A DNA stretch of 64,000 nucleotides from Babesia bovis T2Bo (taxonomy: Eukaryota > Apicomplexa > Aconoidasida > Piroplasmida > Babesiidae). The notes under the pieces were generated by a model. The model saw only the letters and a list, made by a program, of their open reading frames with translations. It searched no databases and had not been told where the DNA came from. Below, piece by piece: positions 29,601 through 39,977 of the stretch. A program made the position numbers and the translations under genes. Where the stretch lies: contig NW_026261571.1 of the NCBI RefSeq assembly GCF_000165395.2, positions 1-64,000 on the forward strand, in the 5' to 3' direction. Positions within the stretch are counted from its first letter, which is position 1; every line of letters starts with the position of its first letter.

Positions 29601-32600
29601 TTCATATGTCTCTTTTTATGCACCGTTCTCATGCTGTAGCCCGTAAATCGAAGATTAGCCACGTGCTTCAACGTGAGGAGTAATACCAAGTCACGGATAT
29701 TAGCATTATGTAACAAATCAGATCCTAGATGAACCATGTATTGCCTTGCAGCCTGGCGTATGGAATCACTGTCAATACGTCCCTTGGGAGGTGTAAACTC
29801 ACCATCCATGCAACCTTCCATGGAACTGATGTCAAAAATTCCAATGTTGAACATGCCATCGTTATTCATCTTGAAGCAATTTATATACTCTTGGAGGTAC
29901 CCACATTCGGTATATACCACATTATAAACATCGAAGATAGTAGTAGCAACGGTTTGTATAATCTTTAAACAACGACGCTTGACCGTGATGCTCCATTCGG
30001 CGTCACCCATGTACTGCATTAATAGTTGAACAATGAACCTTAAACAAACATGAGCTGTGATATTATTGACAGCATCCATAAACGCATTCACAAGTGACCT
30101 CGTGAATCCAAAATTATGTGATATTGATACCGACAAAACAGAGTGTATTGCCGTGCGGCATTCATGAAACGGGTTTTTGACACTATAATTCGACAACATC
30201 TGCTCGAAAATACATAATAACAAAGATGATACAGGCCATGTTAGCAATGCGTCGGCATTTATTCTTTTAATCACCATGGCAATTATGGAGTTATATTCTT
30301 CCATGGTATGACATCTGTAGACAGAAGCTGATAAGCACCTGCTTATAGAGATCCCAATATCCTCTAGGTGACCACGTATCCTAAACGCTAAACCTATAGC
30401 AGCATCCACCAAACTCAATACTTCATCCAAAGAAAACTCCTTGCTTATCAGTATGGATATCTCATCAAGTAGCATTTTGAGCACACTAACGTCAGCATGG
30501 CAAGTAGTATCTGAAACGGCTTTGAGTAACCTGGTAGTTAACTGAAGGAATAACTCCCGTTTATGATTTAGATCGCACTTTTTTAAATATAAGGTTAGAA
30601 CGAAACCTAGATGCATATCCGGTTCATCCATGGACTCACGATACATCAACATGGTATCCAAGATTACATCCGTGATATTACCAAACTGTTCTACGCAAAG
30701 TTTGTCTAACAGTTGCTCCGGACGTTGCCTATTGCACCTGTATGCCTCTACATTAGATATCACATTTACAATGTCTGGATTAAAAACTGTTGGTAAAGCA
30801 TCTTTCATAGGCCCAACCGGCAGCGAACGCTCCTGGGCATCAACCGTCACAACACGTGCCTTCTTTAAAGCATATGATTTTACACTAATACCCGGTTCGA
30901 GTTCTACGTCTGTTGTCTGTTCACCTGGATCCGCAATATCAGGCGCAATGTCGATATAAACATCATTATCCACTGCATTAGTTCCCAGTGTTCCAACGTC
31001 TTTAGTGGCACATATAACCTTTTGTTCAGTTATTGAAGTGCCTTGGGCCTCATTGCAACAGTCATCCGGGGTGGGTACTTGGCCATATTCGGGACCATCT
31101 CCTGCATCTTCAGGTGACCCATGTATTGGGTAACTAGTTATCCTTTTATCAACGCCAATGCAAGAAGTTTCCAAATCATCTGGTTCGGTATAACAAGTTT
31201 CGCCTAATGAATCGGTAGAACCAGGGTCGACAGCCTGCCCATCAAAAGCAACTGTGAGGTTCAAAGCATCGCTAGGAGGTTCATCCGCTGTTAATGCCTC
31301 CGTTGTAGTTTCAGTACAATCGTTGGCACTTGAAGTCGTCTCCATATCGCCAGATTCATCCTGATCAATGCTAGCACTGTTTGTGTTATGGATTATGTAG
31401 TGCTCATCTCGTCCTTGTAGATCATTGGCACATAAGTTGTCTAGTTCCACTTTTTCGCCTGTTGTATTCATGAAAATGTCAGGTTGTATATCTTCTGTTT
31501 GCATGGCCTCGCTATTTAGGATGACATCAAGATGCTCGTTGTTGTCGCCAGGATTAACAACGCATTGATTTGTAGTTTTTTGCAAAGTATCTGACATACA
31601 TGGTTCACATGCTTCATTGGTGCTGTAACATACTGGGAAACTAGTATCATGTTCAGCCATGGATGCAGTGGCAGGGGTACCATCCTCTGTTCTTTGCAGA
31701 ATTGTTTCCGGGCTCAGTTCTTTAACCTCGGACGACAAATGTGGCACTAAGTTGGCTGTACTCTGTTCATCATTTTCTGGCGCTTTAGGACATATCACAG
31801 TATGGTCATACGACACAGATGGCGCACTTCTATCCGTTACTTCAGAGTCTTCTATGCTAGCATCGACAGATGACATCTCTGTATATGAAGTTCCAGGTAC
31901 ATCTAAAAAACCGGATTCCTCATGTTGAATACTCTCTTCAACGGTGCCTATAGAACCATCTTGTGCTTCAATGGATTCATGGCTAAGGTCATGCTCTTTA
32001 GATGACTGATCATCAATCAAGCCGTCATCATCATGCGATGCTATTTCTGGCTCATATAAGGCAGTATCACCTACTGTACCATCGTTGCTTTCGCCAACTG
32101 ATATTGGATCTGGTTCAACCATTGGGCTTGTAGTTTGCTCGGAAATGGTATCAATACCTACAACTACGCAAGAAGCTATATTTGTATCGTCATTATCCGT
32201 AAGAACCACTTCGTTGTCGGCATTGGTGTGGTTATCTATAAGTTCAATTGATGTATCCTTAGTAACAGGTCCATAGGGGTCTATGACATCTTTGAAAAAC
32301 AATGAATGGCTACTCTCAGGAGGATGGTTATCTCCTATTGCATCGTTAACAGCAATATCCTTATCAACTTCCACAGGTGGTCTGCATATAGCATCATCAT
32401 GGAACTCTACCAATGATTCCCGGTCAGAGGTACTGTCTGCCCCTAAAACAGATGGAATAGCATCATTATCTACCGTAGTCGCACAATCCTGTTCCGTTTT
32501 GTTATAGTCGTTTAGAGTGCATTCAAGTTTGTCAATGATCCCGATTCCCATATTTGAATATCTATCAGCTTCGGCGTGTTGTTCGTTGAAGGGAGCACCA

Positions 32601-33793
32601 TCTTCAAGTTGTATATGGTTTCCAAGGGCATCGGATGACGCAAAAGGCTGTGATTCATTTTCATCGGAGACATTTCTCATTGCGATATCCACTCGTTGAC
32701 ATTGAGTAGACTGATGTTCTAACGATACATTGTGCGCAGTTACATACGAAAGTTGGACGTCAGACCCCAGGCTATCCAAAAGTTGATCAACAGATAGTTC
32801 CTTAGGATGTACTGTATCACTTTCCTCAGGGTAGGTACATGTTGCACTATCAGGTATATTGCCTAGAATTAAGTCATTATTTAGGTGGTCTTGATGCTGG
32901 ATTTCAGCTTGTATAGTGCCACCATTGTCCTCAGTTGCATCCGTAATGATGAGGATGGGCCTTACATACGATGGCGACTTCACATCTGGTGTGGAAACCT
33001 CATTAACGCTACGCCGTTTACGCTTATTATTAAATCGCTTGTGTTGTGTATGGGCCACCTTAGTAACAAGGTTAAAGTGTTTTTCCGGGACACATGCTTC
33101 CTTATCACTAAGTGAATCGTGGTTTGGATCTGATTGGTCCAGGCTACCGTCAAAGTATGTTGCACTGTCTTCTATAGGGTTTTCGTTAAACGTACTAAAT
33201 AGATCACCTTGGTTGTCATATCTACCCAGGATACTATCCTGTTGATGGTCACATGGTAATACCGAATGGGAGGTATCCGTTAATGAAACTACGTTGTTTG
33301 TTTCCTGAGTACTAGACACCAATGTTATGTCATCGCATTGCTCGGGTTGTGTATCTGATACACATTCCAGCGTGGGATAGTCCTTTACAAAGCGATGTAC
33401 AAATTCGTTACTGAAGACATCAAGCGGCTTCCTAGTAAGGGATTCCAAGTGATATGATGCGTAACGTTTGTTAGTGTTACTGACAACACATGACAAGGTA
33501 GCGCCATCTTCCTTCGGTACATGTTCATTCTGAGTACGTATAACAATTTCCTTTAGCCTATCGCGAGTGTGGAAGCGATTAATTAGGGTATGAGCAAATT
33601 CAATTTTACTACGTTGGTAGACATGGTCCAGTCCGTTCAGATCTATGCCATATAAACGAACGATGTTGCTTATAGAAGCATATGTATTATCTACGAGATG
33701 TGTATTGGCATTACTAGTTTCTAATGGAGTACTTCTGCCCACAACGGCATTGGACGTTACACTCGCGCATTTATCTGCACGATGTAAATTCAT
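26630..33793 (-). CDS. Very large acidic N-terminus plus helical-repeat protein, unknown
   Basis: Single uninterrupted exon, 2387 residues, ATG at 33793. Residues ~150-1000 are acidic, Ser/Thr/Asp-rich and low in hydrophobics, probably disordered. Residues ~1050-2387 are helical; HEAT-like units are clearest around 1590-1690 (GDQCYIVRLSAARLLADVF, then SLRDVNWKVRLESIKAIL). A basic Lys-rich stretch near 1400-1440 (KKRHMNADE, KKYIKSKGTKYNASKK) could be a nuclear signal. The architecture recalls chromosome-associated HEAT proteins such as cohesin loaders or condensin/Integrator subunits, but I see no diagnostic motif and make no assignment. It has no introns, unusual here given the size. Many shadow ORFs on the plus strand are not genes. 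Confidence 0.75.
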   Translation of the reverse strand: MNLHRADKCASVTSNAVVGRSTPLETSNANTHLVDNTYASISNIVRLYGIDLNGLDHVYQRSKIEFAHTLINRFHTRDRLKEIVIRTQNEHVPKEDGATLSCVVSNTNKRYASYHLESLTRKPLDVFSNEFVHRFVKDYPTLECVSDTQPEQCDDITLVSSTQETNNVVSLTDTSHSVLPCDHQQDSILGRYDNQGDLFSTFNENPIEDSATYFDGSLDQSDPNHDSLSDKEACVPEKHFNLVTKVAHTQHKRFNNKRKRRSVNEVSTPDVKSPSYVRPILIITDATEDNGGTIQAEIQHQDHLNNDLILGNIPDSATCTYPEESDTVHPKELSVDQLLDSLGSDVQLSYVTAHNVSLEHQSTQCQRVDIAMRNVSDENESQPFASSDALGNHIQLEDGAPFNEQHAEADRYSNMGIGIIDKLECTLNDYNKTEQDCATTVDNDAIPSVLGADSTSDRESLVEFHDDAICRPPVEVDKDIAVNDAIGDNHPPESSHSLFFKDVIDPYGPVTKDTSIELIDNHTNADNEVVLTDNDDTNIASCVVVGIDTISEQTTSPMVEPDPISVGESNDGTVGDTALYEPEIASHDDDGLIDDQSSKEHDLSHESIEAQDGSIGTVEESIQHEESGFLDVPGTSYTEMSSVDASIEDSEVTDRSAPSVSYDHTVICPKAPENDEQSTANLVPHLSSEVKELSPETILQRTEDGTPATASMAEHDTSFPVCYSTNEACEPCMSDTLQKTTNQCVVNPGDNNEHLDVILNSEAMQTEDIQPDIFMNTTGEKVELDNLCANDLQGRDEHYIIHNTNSASIDQDESGDMETTSSANDCTETTTEALTADEPPSDALNLTVAFDGQAVDPGSTDSLGETCYTEPDDLETSCIGVDKRITSYPIHGSPEDAGDGPEYGQVPTPDDCCNEAQGTSITEQKVICATKDVGTLGTNAVDNDVYIDIAPDIADPGEQTTDVELEPGISVKSYALKKARVVTVDAQERSLPVGPMKDALPTVFNPDIVNVISNVEAYRCNRQRPEQLLDKLCVEQFGNITDVILDTMLMYRESMDEPDMHLGFVLTLYLKKCDLNHKRELFLQLTTRLLKAVSDTTCHADVSVLKMLLDEISILISKEFSLDEVLSLVDAAIGLAFRIRGHLEDIGISISRCLSASVYRCHTMEEYNSIIAMVIKRINADALLTWPVSSLLLCIFEQMLSNYSVKNPFHECRTAIHSVLSVSISHNFGFTRSLVNAFMDAVNNITAHVCLRFIVQLLMQYMGDAEWSITVKRRCLKIIQTVATTIFDVYNVVYTECGYLQEYINCFKMNNDGMFNIGIFDISSMEGCMDGEFTPPKGRIDSDSIRQAARQYMVHLGSDLLHNANIRDLVLLLTLKHVANLRFTGYSMRTVHKKRHMNADEISESVFSNAKKYIKSKGTKYNASKKACKGADAAIPLSLRFPKNKSRDLGLKEMSCTDSALGDMDDVDDLVDDSPQSNDTSMSWCYNPDVISDDIMMHYGRITWRLFMATLGRNNDDRIDPDISQYMLLPINRLIHQQDNHVSASCFHLVLYHIYYDTFLAIWKLMSNVIYTSNDYCQLTSASAFIRSTVKRHNDYMSYRVVRRLLIACMGDQCYIVRLSAARLLADVFNSFTPEDIGGDQLLSKVFLSLRDVNWKVRLESIKAILNYIRRRGIDMSSMAAVSAVAERSCDLEKEHPQVRDALLNILSYSIFSKEHPFINETGSMSVGAIEIAERYIKIVLYKISLSKAHDNFIEKLLLHFKSNYKSIEACTDAISKEGLQTLADTQAKCAIEKWMSVLMNLFLLRRNEGASVHVLAEILCVLQLFGQTDPKAFASHVTYFLPYLSCDVDEHIDSSRIDLIVLICNLVSIAAAQTTIPRRVEADALMLVSFDSPALTRAAIQLLVKLGKCSQQIESIFRESYEYLDQLRHLVSSESRNPADVVNLMSYNVLLRSAWKLGCIAEFANLSDIFHENSSITQDLFDLLLTLSDTFYDAGLYNVAGMLVQSVARMLINIKNVLSLSIKGIRSLLRMFDQSSMVTSIMMVLYQLLNVYTRLVKGTDLDIGDHDKADINKCSNEIDACLSIFIDAFVEKIIIASCSINNANLVMSLEICNMIVINRLTNPEPLQGFLFSNVISRDANTQRLAEQVLKTLARNDTEIFLAKLASSLKGLLFSVVIESFSHCMRCPPLHEGRGTHCNCSMEDRTTASKNPDSLVPKDEFILGYGSELTTSRIRGLVRLFLEAVTSTKHVKKVLATIVALLCSSITQDFRDDIEAALGNYRICPDKLRDITVDGNLKLQRLLNKYLNRACKKELNAISYYFVLLFIDMMASILDHLTFRESSVARFLQNRIGSVLKNADSAVPEDIRRYRDSRLNSLYTRMKQLCA

Positions 33794-33934
33794 ATCGGCA
33801 AGCAGTAGTCTACGATAACGCCATGATTAACGCATATATAATACCCGTTCATGGCTCCCATGTGTGTGATGATTGTAAAGTGAATTTTCTTTACCCGACA
33901 GGCAGCACAACTGAGCTGCACATCATTTACAATC

Positions 33935-35275
33935 ATGAGCCACCGTACCAGAAGGCGCAGTCGCTCTCGAAGTCGAGATTCCCGTCACCGTAGCTACGGT
34001 AGAAGCTCATACAGTAGCTACGGAAGGAGTCGGTCCTTCTCTAAGCCCAGACGTGCCTCATCGCGCGACAGAAGGTCAATTTCTCGCAACGGCGGCCGAA
34101 ATAGTGAACGTAATGGGAGTACGTCGTATTCTGGTACGTTTTTAAATTATAAATTTAGTGAAAATAACGCATCTTAGTGATGATCTATGTTATGGTACAT
34201 ATTAGTGTCCATACTGTTTAACATTGCTGTTTTTTTCTTCACATGTTTATTGTACTATTGGCACGTGTTGTATGTTAAATGTATCAGTAATGTTGTCATC
34301 TTTGTGTTGACTCTACAGCTCATATTGTTGTATCGATTATCCATATCATTTATTTTAGTAATTTGAGTGTAATTTACATTAGATTCATTTTTGTTACTTA
34401 ATGTGCTGTAAAAATGATGCCCATACGTCACATAAGTGTTATGTTATGCGTAATATCTCACACGCCTACAGATAAAAAACACGCATCTGGAGATCGCAGT
34501 AAGGAACACAATGGAAGGAATAATGTAGCTCCCAAAGGTTCTTCGTGGCAGCATTCGCGAAAAACGACGATCTACAATGACCGTGAACCCATGTCTAGAT
34601 ATAACAATGCATATAGACGTCGTAGGATGCCGAGGCAGAGGGGTAGTTACACACCAAGATTGCTTTATGGAGCAAATAAATATGAATCTGAAGACTTTAG
34701 GTCACAGCGTTTGCAAAAGATGGAGCCCGGTCAACAAGAAGTACTTTCAGCAAGGTATGAACGCAAGGACATGATGCGCGAATTGTCTGAATTAACAGCT
34801 CAGTTAAACTCCCTAGTAGCTGAGTTGTCATCATTACCAAAAGATTCAGCTGAACGTGAAGAGATATCAAATAGAATCCAGAGAGTGAAGGATTTAATGA
34901 AGGAGGCGCAAAATAGAAAATCGGCGACTCCAGGTCAAAAGAAATTACTACTTAAAGAACTGCCAGAAGATGCTAATTTGCCTGGCAAGCTGGCTGCGTG
35001 GATTGCTAGTAATAGTGCCATTCTGCAGCCGAAACAAATCGCAATGCTGGGTCACACAGCAGAAGGTGCAGTCGTGGAATATAAGACAGCCGCTATCGCT
35101 GATACTGTAGGTTCCTATTTGTGTGAAATAGTATATATAGGTATACCGATCATGCCAGTTACATGGAATCACTGTATCCTGGGCTAACTCTGAGGGAGAA
35201 TCACGTGAAGACGTACAAATGCGACCAGCAGCATCAAACGACGTTATTTCAGATGTAGACTATAATCTACTGTAG
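33935..35275 (+). CDS. SR-rich RNA-binding protein, RBM26/27-like C-terminal RRM
   Basis: Three exons, join(33935..34133,34472..35130,35159..35275), 324 residues; the introns are 338 nt and only 28 nt. The N-terminus is an Arg/Ser domain (RRSRSRSRDSRHRS). The middle has a coiled coil (MRELSELTAQLNSLVAEL), then an RRM-like unit whose strands KKLLLKELPE, AVVEYKTAAIADTV and HGITVSWAN resemble the AVITFKT...LKLAWN pattern of RBM26/RBM27, nuclear poly(A) RNA decay factors. The acidic tail ends VDYNLL. The last strand and tail are only seen after removing the 28-nt intron. The CCCH zinc finger and PWI domain of animal RBM26 are absent, so the name is a family hint only. Confidence 0.7.
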
Positions 35276-35429
35276 AACGTATAACATTATAAGCATTATG
35301 TTGTGCTGTAATGAACTAGTATGATAATTTATCTGATAATGTGTGGTTCATGATAAGTGTCACTGTTCTAACGCCATAACCATTGGGAGGTATTCTTTTC
35401 CCTTACCAATGTTTGTTTTATAGATATAA

Positions 35430-35823
35430 ATGCAGAATTCTAAAACAAGTACCCTCGGTAAGCTGCGTTTTATGCAGCAAGGTCGTGCACCTGAACCCAA
35501 GGCAACAGAGGTAGTCGAACGCGTATTAGACGACGATACTGCCTGGGTTTCTGAAGGGTTTGAAGAGGTACATAAAAGCAACAGTGCTCCAATATCGCAA
35601 GATAATTCAAAGTTGAAAATTACGTATGCAAGTAGGTAGGTCCCATGTGTAGATTTGCAGTGCCTGCTGTCTAATTGTCAATTCATATCCTGTGCATCAT
35701 TACGTGACTAGTGTGCCGATATAAACAGTGTTTATGTCACTAATATTGCCATACAGAAAGTCATACAACGGCGCTAACCCGTATATTGAACGCTATATGC
35801 AGTCATTCAGGAAACGCAAGTAG
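35430..35823 (+). CDS. MPP6-like exosome cofactor
   Basis: Two exons, join(35430..35635,35757..35823), 90 residues. MPP6 links the nuclear RNA exosome with the Mtr4 helicase and aids 5.8S rRNA maturation. Seen: LGKLRFMQQG near the N-terminus, the family's best-conserved motif, and GRKSF-like RKSYNGANPYIERYM after the splice, matching the conserved C-terminal GRMSFRGFNP box. The basic end is FRKRK. Without the splice the C-terminal box is missed. It is shorter than human MPP6 (~160). Its last 17 coding bases overlap the end of the RAP gene on the other strand. Confidence 0.8.
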
Positions 35824-37827
35824 GATTCAAACGCGATATACACCTTTTAGCGTAAACCATCTGTTCTTGCTTTCCGGAGGGCCACATGAAATATGGTATA
35901 TGTATAACTTTATAGCCTCCCTGACGTAACATATACATTTTAATCCTCGAGTTGTATGTATATGTCAGTCTGTAGTCATCTACATGTCGATTTAAAATTG
36001 AGTTCAAGCTGTGGTATGGTGTATATAATAAATTAATGCCTACCTGGAGTTCAGTGTGGTATTGAAGTGATACGGTCCATCAATTTCTATGACAATGCGG
36101 CGCTTTTTCAGTACCAAGTCACATATGTGTGATCCTATGGTAACCTCTTGATCGCATTCGATGCCTAAAGTAGATAGTACATCGGCAACCTGCTTATGCA
36201 AGTCACTTGTACGGAAATCTTTGCAATAATCCAGACGCGCCTTCGCAAGTAAGGATTCAATGGCACTGATTTCAGTAGATCTAAACCACTGCTTTAAGTG
36301 ATCGTATCCAATGTAAGTGACTAGGAGCCTGACATTGTTGAGTGACCCTTGTAGTACATCGGGGTCTATATGGTCCTCATCATGGAGCTCAGGGTGTTCT
36401 AGGAGATACTTTAGTATATTATAGAACACTGGCATGGTTTCTGTAGATTTGGGAGCTTTATTCAACTTAACCGTTCCCATGATTATATGACTGAATGAGA
36501 GAATAAGTGTGGTCTTGTTGCCTTCCCTGGAGCACAGTTCATTGAAATGTCGTTGATTTGCTAACCTCGACACAAGTGCTGACCTTAGCCTTGAAGCCCT
36601 AACCTTACATTTTCTTATGACGTCCAACACTATTCCAATGTTACGTAGTGACTTCGTTCGCGCTAGTGCCACTTGTTGCTGTGACAATATAGAACCTATG
36701 ATATGGGAGTTAATCGCAGTCTTGTAGTGTGACGATAGTAGAAGATAAGGAATAACAGCATTCTCATGCCTTCTCTTGATGTGCGATATCTGTTTAATGA
36801 TAGACCTCCCAAGCAGAACTATAAACAGCGCCATCTGGTCGTACCCATGTAAATCTAGTAATTGACCATATCTGGTAACACAATTTTGGCATGCCTTATA
36901 GGTATTAGTTATGCCTGTATTAATTTCACATACAGGAACTACAACACAGGAACGGTAATCAGAAATGCTACCTAAGGCCTCGGGCTGGTAAATAACACTG
37001 GAACTGCTAGAAGAATGGTAGTTGTCCTCTTTGGGTGACTTATACTGGCCCAATTCGTTGGATACAGAGCCATCATCATGCCGTGGCGATGTCCCACGAC
37101 GCATGATGTCGATTTTGTGTTTATCATACGCTTCATTAAAGGGGACGTCAGGCCTTATGGATCCCAGTGTATGATCTTTTAATTCTGTTCTAGATATATT
37201 CGATTCCAAGTTTTTAGAATGAGTATCTATACTGCTTGATTGCGTTTCGTTGACCGATTCAAGAGAAGACGTATTTGTATTTTTGGCGTTAATACTGAAA
37301 CCAAATGCAACGTCATCATGTAGCACCCTTACATTTACCCGATCTTCAGGACTTAACAAACATGTTGACCTATTGAACTTTGTAGTTTTTAACAACCTAG
37401 ATAGCCGATATATTTGTTTCAAAGAAAAAAGTCGGTCATTCTCTGCAAGAAGACGGCGATTCATTTCAGCAAGTAGTATCAGTATAATGTCGATACCTTG
37501 ATCATTCTCCCGTATGTCACGTGTAACCAACAATTCTAAAAGCTGTATCAGCTCCTCAGGGTTAAATGCCGTAAGGTATCTTTGGAAGTCACATAAAAGT
37601 ACCTTTATATCATGATCATTATCAAATACACCCTTCGTAAGTAGCCGTAGATACGATTTAGCATTGTAATCATATATATTCTCTAGATAAGCACCGGTAA
37701 CATGGTTTAATGTATTACCCGTACTGTAGTAACGAATCCTTGACCTTATCAAGAAGGTGACTACTCTCACAGATAATATCGGTTTGATTAACCGCATCAA
37801 GCCATTATGGCCACACCCATGCCACAT
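35807..37827 (-). CDS. RAP-domain protein, probably mitochondrial
   Basis: Two exons, complement(join(35807..36008,36044..37827)), 661 residues, with a 35-nt intron inside the RAP domain. The C-terminal RAP domain (RNA-binding domain abundant in apicomplexans) is seen as KRRIVIEIDGPYHF, then KMYMLRQGGYKVIHIPYF across the splice. The rest is helical (tandem OPR/PPR-like repeats are likely but not clear), with a Ser-rich loop around residues 200-270. The N-terminus MWHGCGHNGLMRLIKPILS followed by RSRIRYYSTGN is Arg-rich and lacks acids, consistent with mitochondrial import. RAP proteins in this phylum are thought to handle the fragmented mitochondrial rRNAs; that role is inferred. Confidence 0.82.
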
Positions 37828-37991
37828 ATCAATGTAACATATTGACTATTAAATTTGCATTCAATGTGTAGCTAAATAGCACGTGTTTGTGACATATACC
37901 TACCCTCGGGTTCATGTGGATATCAAGTAGCTAACATTGTGTATTCACAGTGTTATTCCCCAAAGGGATTATTAAAATAATTATCATTATA

Positions 37992-39400
37992 ATGGGAGTC
38001 AGAAAAACTGATATCGATGGCTATCGCGTGGTATGTTCAATGTTACTTGTGTTTCATCAGATTCCACTGTGTAATAATTATATTTGCTAGCTGAAAATGG
38101 CGTACTGTATATATGCTCTATTGGAGTTTGATTTTCCATCTGAAACTCAGTGATTCCATTGACTATAACATGTATTCAGGGCCCGTTTACTGTTGAAGAA
38201 GAAGTGATTTTGCGAAATGCGGTTAGTGAGTACCTTGGCAATTTGAAGGGTAAAGAGCGTGAAGAAGCTTGTCGGAAGCTCACTGAAGCTCGAAGCGGTG
38301 CAGCATCAGATGCAGTTACGATTGGTCGCCAAGTACTCCCAGACCGACACCCACGATCAATTTACTACTACATTCGTCGGCGTATATTGCCTCGGAAAGT
38401 AGGCAGATGGGATGCTGAGGAGGTTTATATATTGCTTAAACATTACTTTGATCACGAAAATGTGCAAACGGAATCGAACCGGCGTGATTGGCGTCCTGTC
38501 TCCACGGCTATTAAGCGTTTACCCGAGCAGGTGTTTGACAAGTGGAAGGAACTGTCACCGGACATAGATTTCTACAGGCCTCTATTTAGTGACCCGAAAT
38601 TATCCAAAAGTGATGTTATCAACAGAATAGCATCTACTTTGCATCCGAGGGATGGGAGCCACAACGCGTCAATGTCCCCAAAAGAATCCCAATTACGTGA
38701 GGACCATACAATGCTTTTTAGAATACATGTTCATGAACACATTCGAGACTTAATAGCACAGGGAGTTATAAATTCACCGGTTGTCCACAACGTACCCTGG
38801 ATGATGATAAGTCAGTCGTTCAAAGGCTACTCAGCATCGTACATTCGGCTGCAGTGGACTACTGTAATATTGCCTATGGCACTAAAGGAATGGATGCCAG
38901 AATTTAGTGACTTGGTTATTGGTCGAGCTGCAGTGTACCTGCTATACAAACATAAAATATTCCATGAGCGGCTCCGAACTGTTGACTTTAGTAATTGGTT
39001 CCCTCAGCTACCGAACCTATACGTTTCATCATGCGTGCGACTATTACTCAATGATTGTGTTAAAAGGTTCAAAAGCGGTACTTTCCAGAATATCGACGTG
39101 TATTACAATAAGGCACTAGTTAACATGGAGTTGCACAAAAGCAAGTTAAACCACTATGACATTTACAGTCAAAATACGGCAACTGAATCGCTGTTGGAAC
39201 TGGCCCAAAGCAATGAATCACTAACCAGTGAAGTCAACGTTATGAGCGTTCCAATCACACTTACACAGAAACGCCGTCTTAAGATGGCATATAATGAGTT
39301 TAAGGTAAAGGAATATATTAACTCTGATGTTGAAGTGCTATCGAGAATACGATGCGATTGGCTTCCACCATTAAAAAATTGCTCTAATGATAGGAAGTAG
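37992..39400 (+). CDS. Myb/Reb1/TTF1-like DNA-binding protein
   Basis: Two exons, join(37992..38030,38180..39400), 419 residues. The 13-codon first exon (MGVRKTDIDGYRV) splices in phase to GPFTVEEEVILRNAV; the exon-2 frame alone has only a GTG upstream. Myb-like units are seen as GPFTVEEE...RHPRSIYYYIRRRI, then GRWDAEEVYILLKHYF...RDWRPVSTAIKRLPEQVFDKW, the arrangement of Reb1/TTF1/DMTF1 proteins, which bind defined sites and in yeast and mammals stop RNA polymerase I. The binding site is unknown. The C-terminal half is helical and unrecognised. The last 17 bases overlap the neighbouring gene tail to tail. Confidence 0.7.
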
Positions 39401-39977
39401 TCAACCCACGCCGCGCCATAGCTTCCAACCTTACACGGGTATAAGGCGGGTCGGATATATCCTTCTTTCGCACGTCATCAAACCTTTTTAACAACCTTTG
39501 AATATTTGATATTTCCACTAGACTGCATATGGCATTTTCAATTGATTCAGTCGATAGGTCGTCTTTACGACACATGTCCACTATTTCATCTGTTGTCAGC
39601 TGATCGGTGTCCACGTCACGTATGCACTTTGGCAACTGCGATTTTATGGTCTTGATTCTCAGTAATGCTTCCGTTTTCAACTGATCGGCATTGTCGCCGT
39701 TATATTTTGCAGCCAAAGTTGAAGCAAAATCAGATAATGGCACAACTCGTGTTTTAGGTTGTGACTTGCGATAATTGATTACATTAACGCAGTGACGTAG
39801 GAAGTCATACTTGCGATGGTATGCAGCTTCCTCGGCACAGCGTACTGATCTCCAGCATGCACGCTCAAAATTTGCTGATAGACGTTGTATCTTATCAATT
39901 TGGTAACGCCTAGACAGCCGGTTTAATGCAGCTAATGCCTGCAAACTGCCTGTAGTGACCCTTGCACGGTTCCACAT
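39384..39977 (-). CDS. Hypothetical protein, possibly mitochondrial
   Basis: 197 residues from the first in-frame ATG at 39977 (the frame extends upstream only to a GTG). The N-terminus MWNRARVTTGSLQALAALN, then RLSRRY, is basic, hydroxylated and acid-free, like a mitochondrial presequence. The rest is helical and basic (KTEALLRIKTIKSQLPKC, QRLLKRFDDVRKKDISDPP). A divergent mitochondrial ribosomal protein is possible; I cannot show it. Its end overlaps the Myb-like gene by 17 bases. Confidence 0.55.
   Translation of the reverse strand: MWNRARVTTGSLQALAALNRLSRRYQIDKIQRLSANFERACWRSVRCAEEAAYHRKYDFLRHCVNVINYRKSQPKTRVVPLSDFASTLAAKYNGDNADQLKTEALLRIKTIKSQLPKCIRDVDTDQLTTDEIVDMCRKDDLSTESIENAICSLVEISNIQRLLKRFDDVRKKDISDPPYTRVRLEAMARRGLTTSYH

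Noticed and set aside
30890..30910. GGTTCGA-like tRNA B box
   Set aside because: It sits inside the long minus-strand coding frame and no A box or cloverleaf surrounds it.
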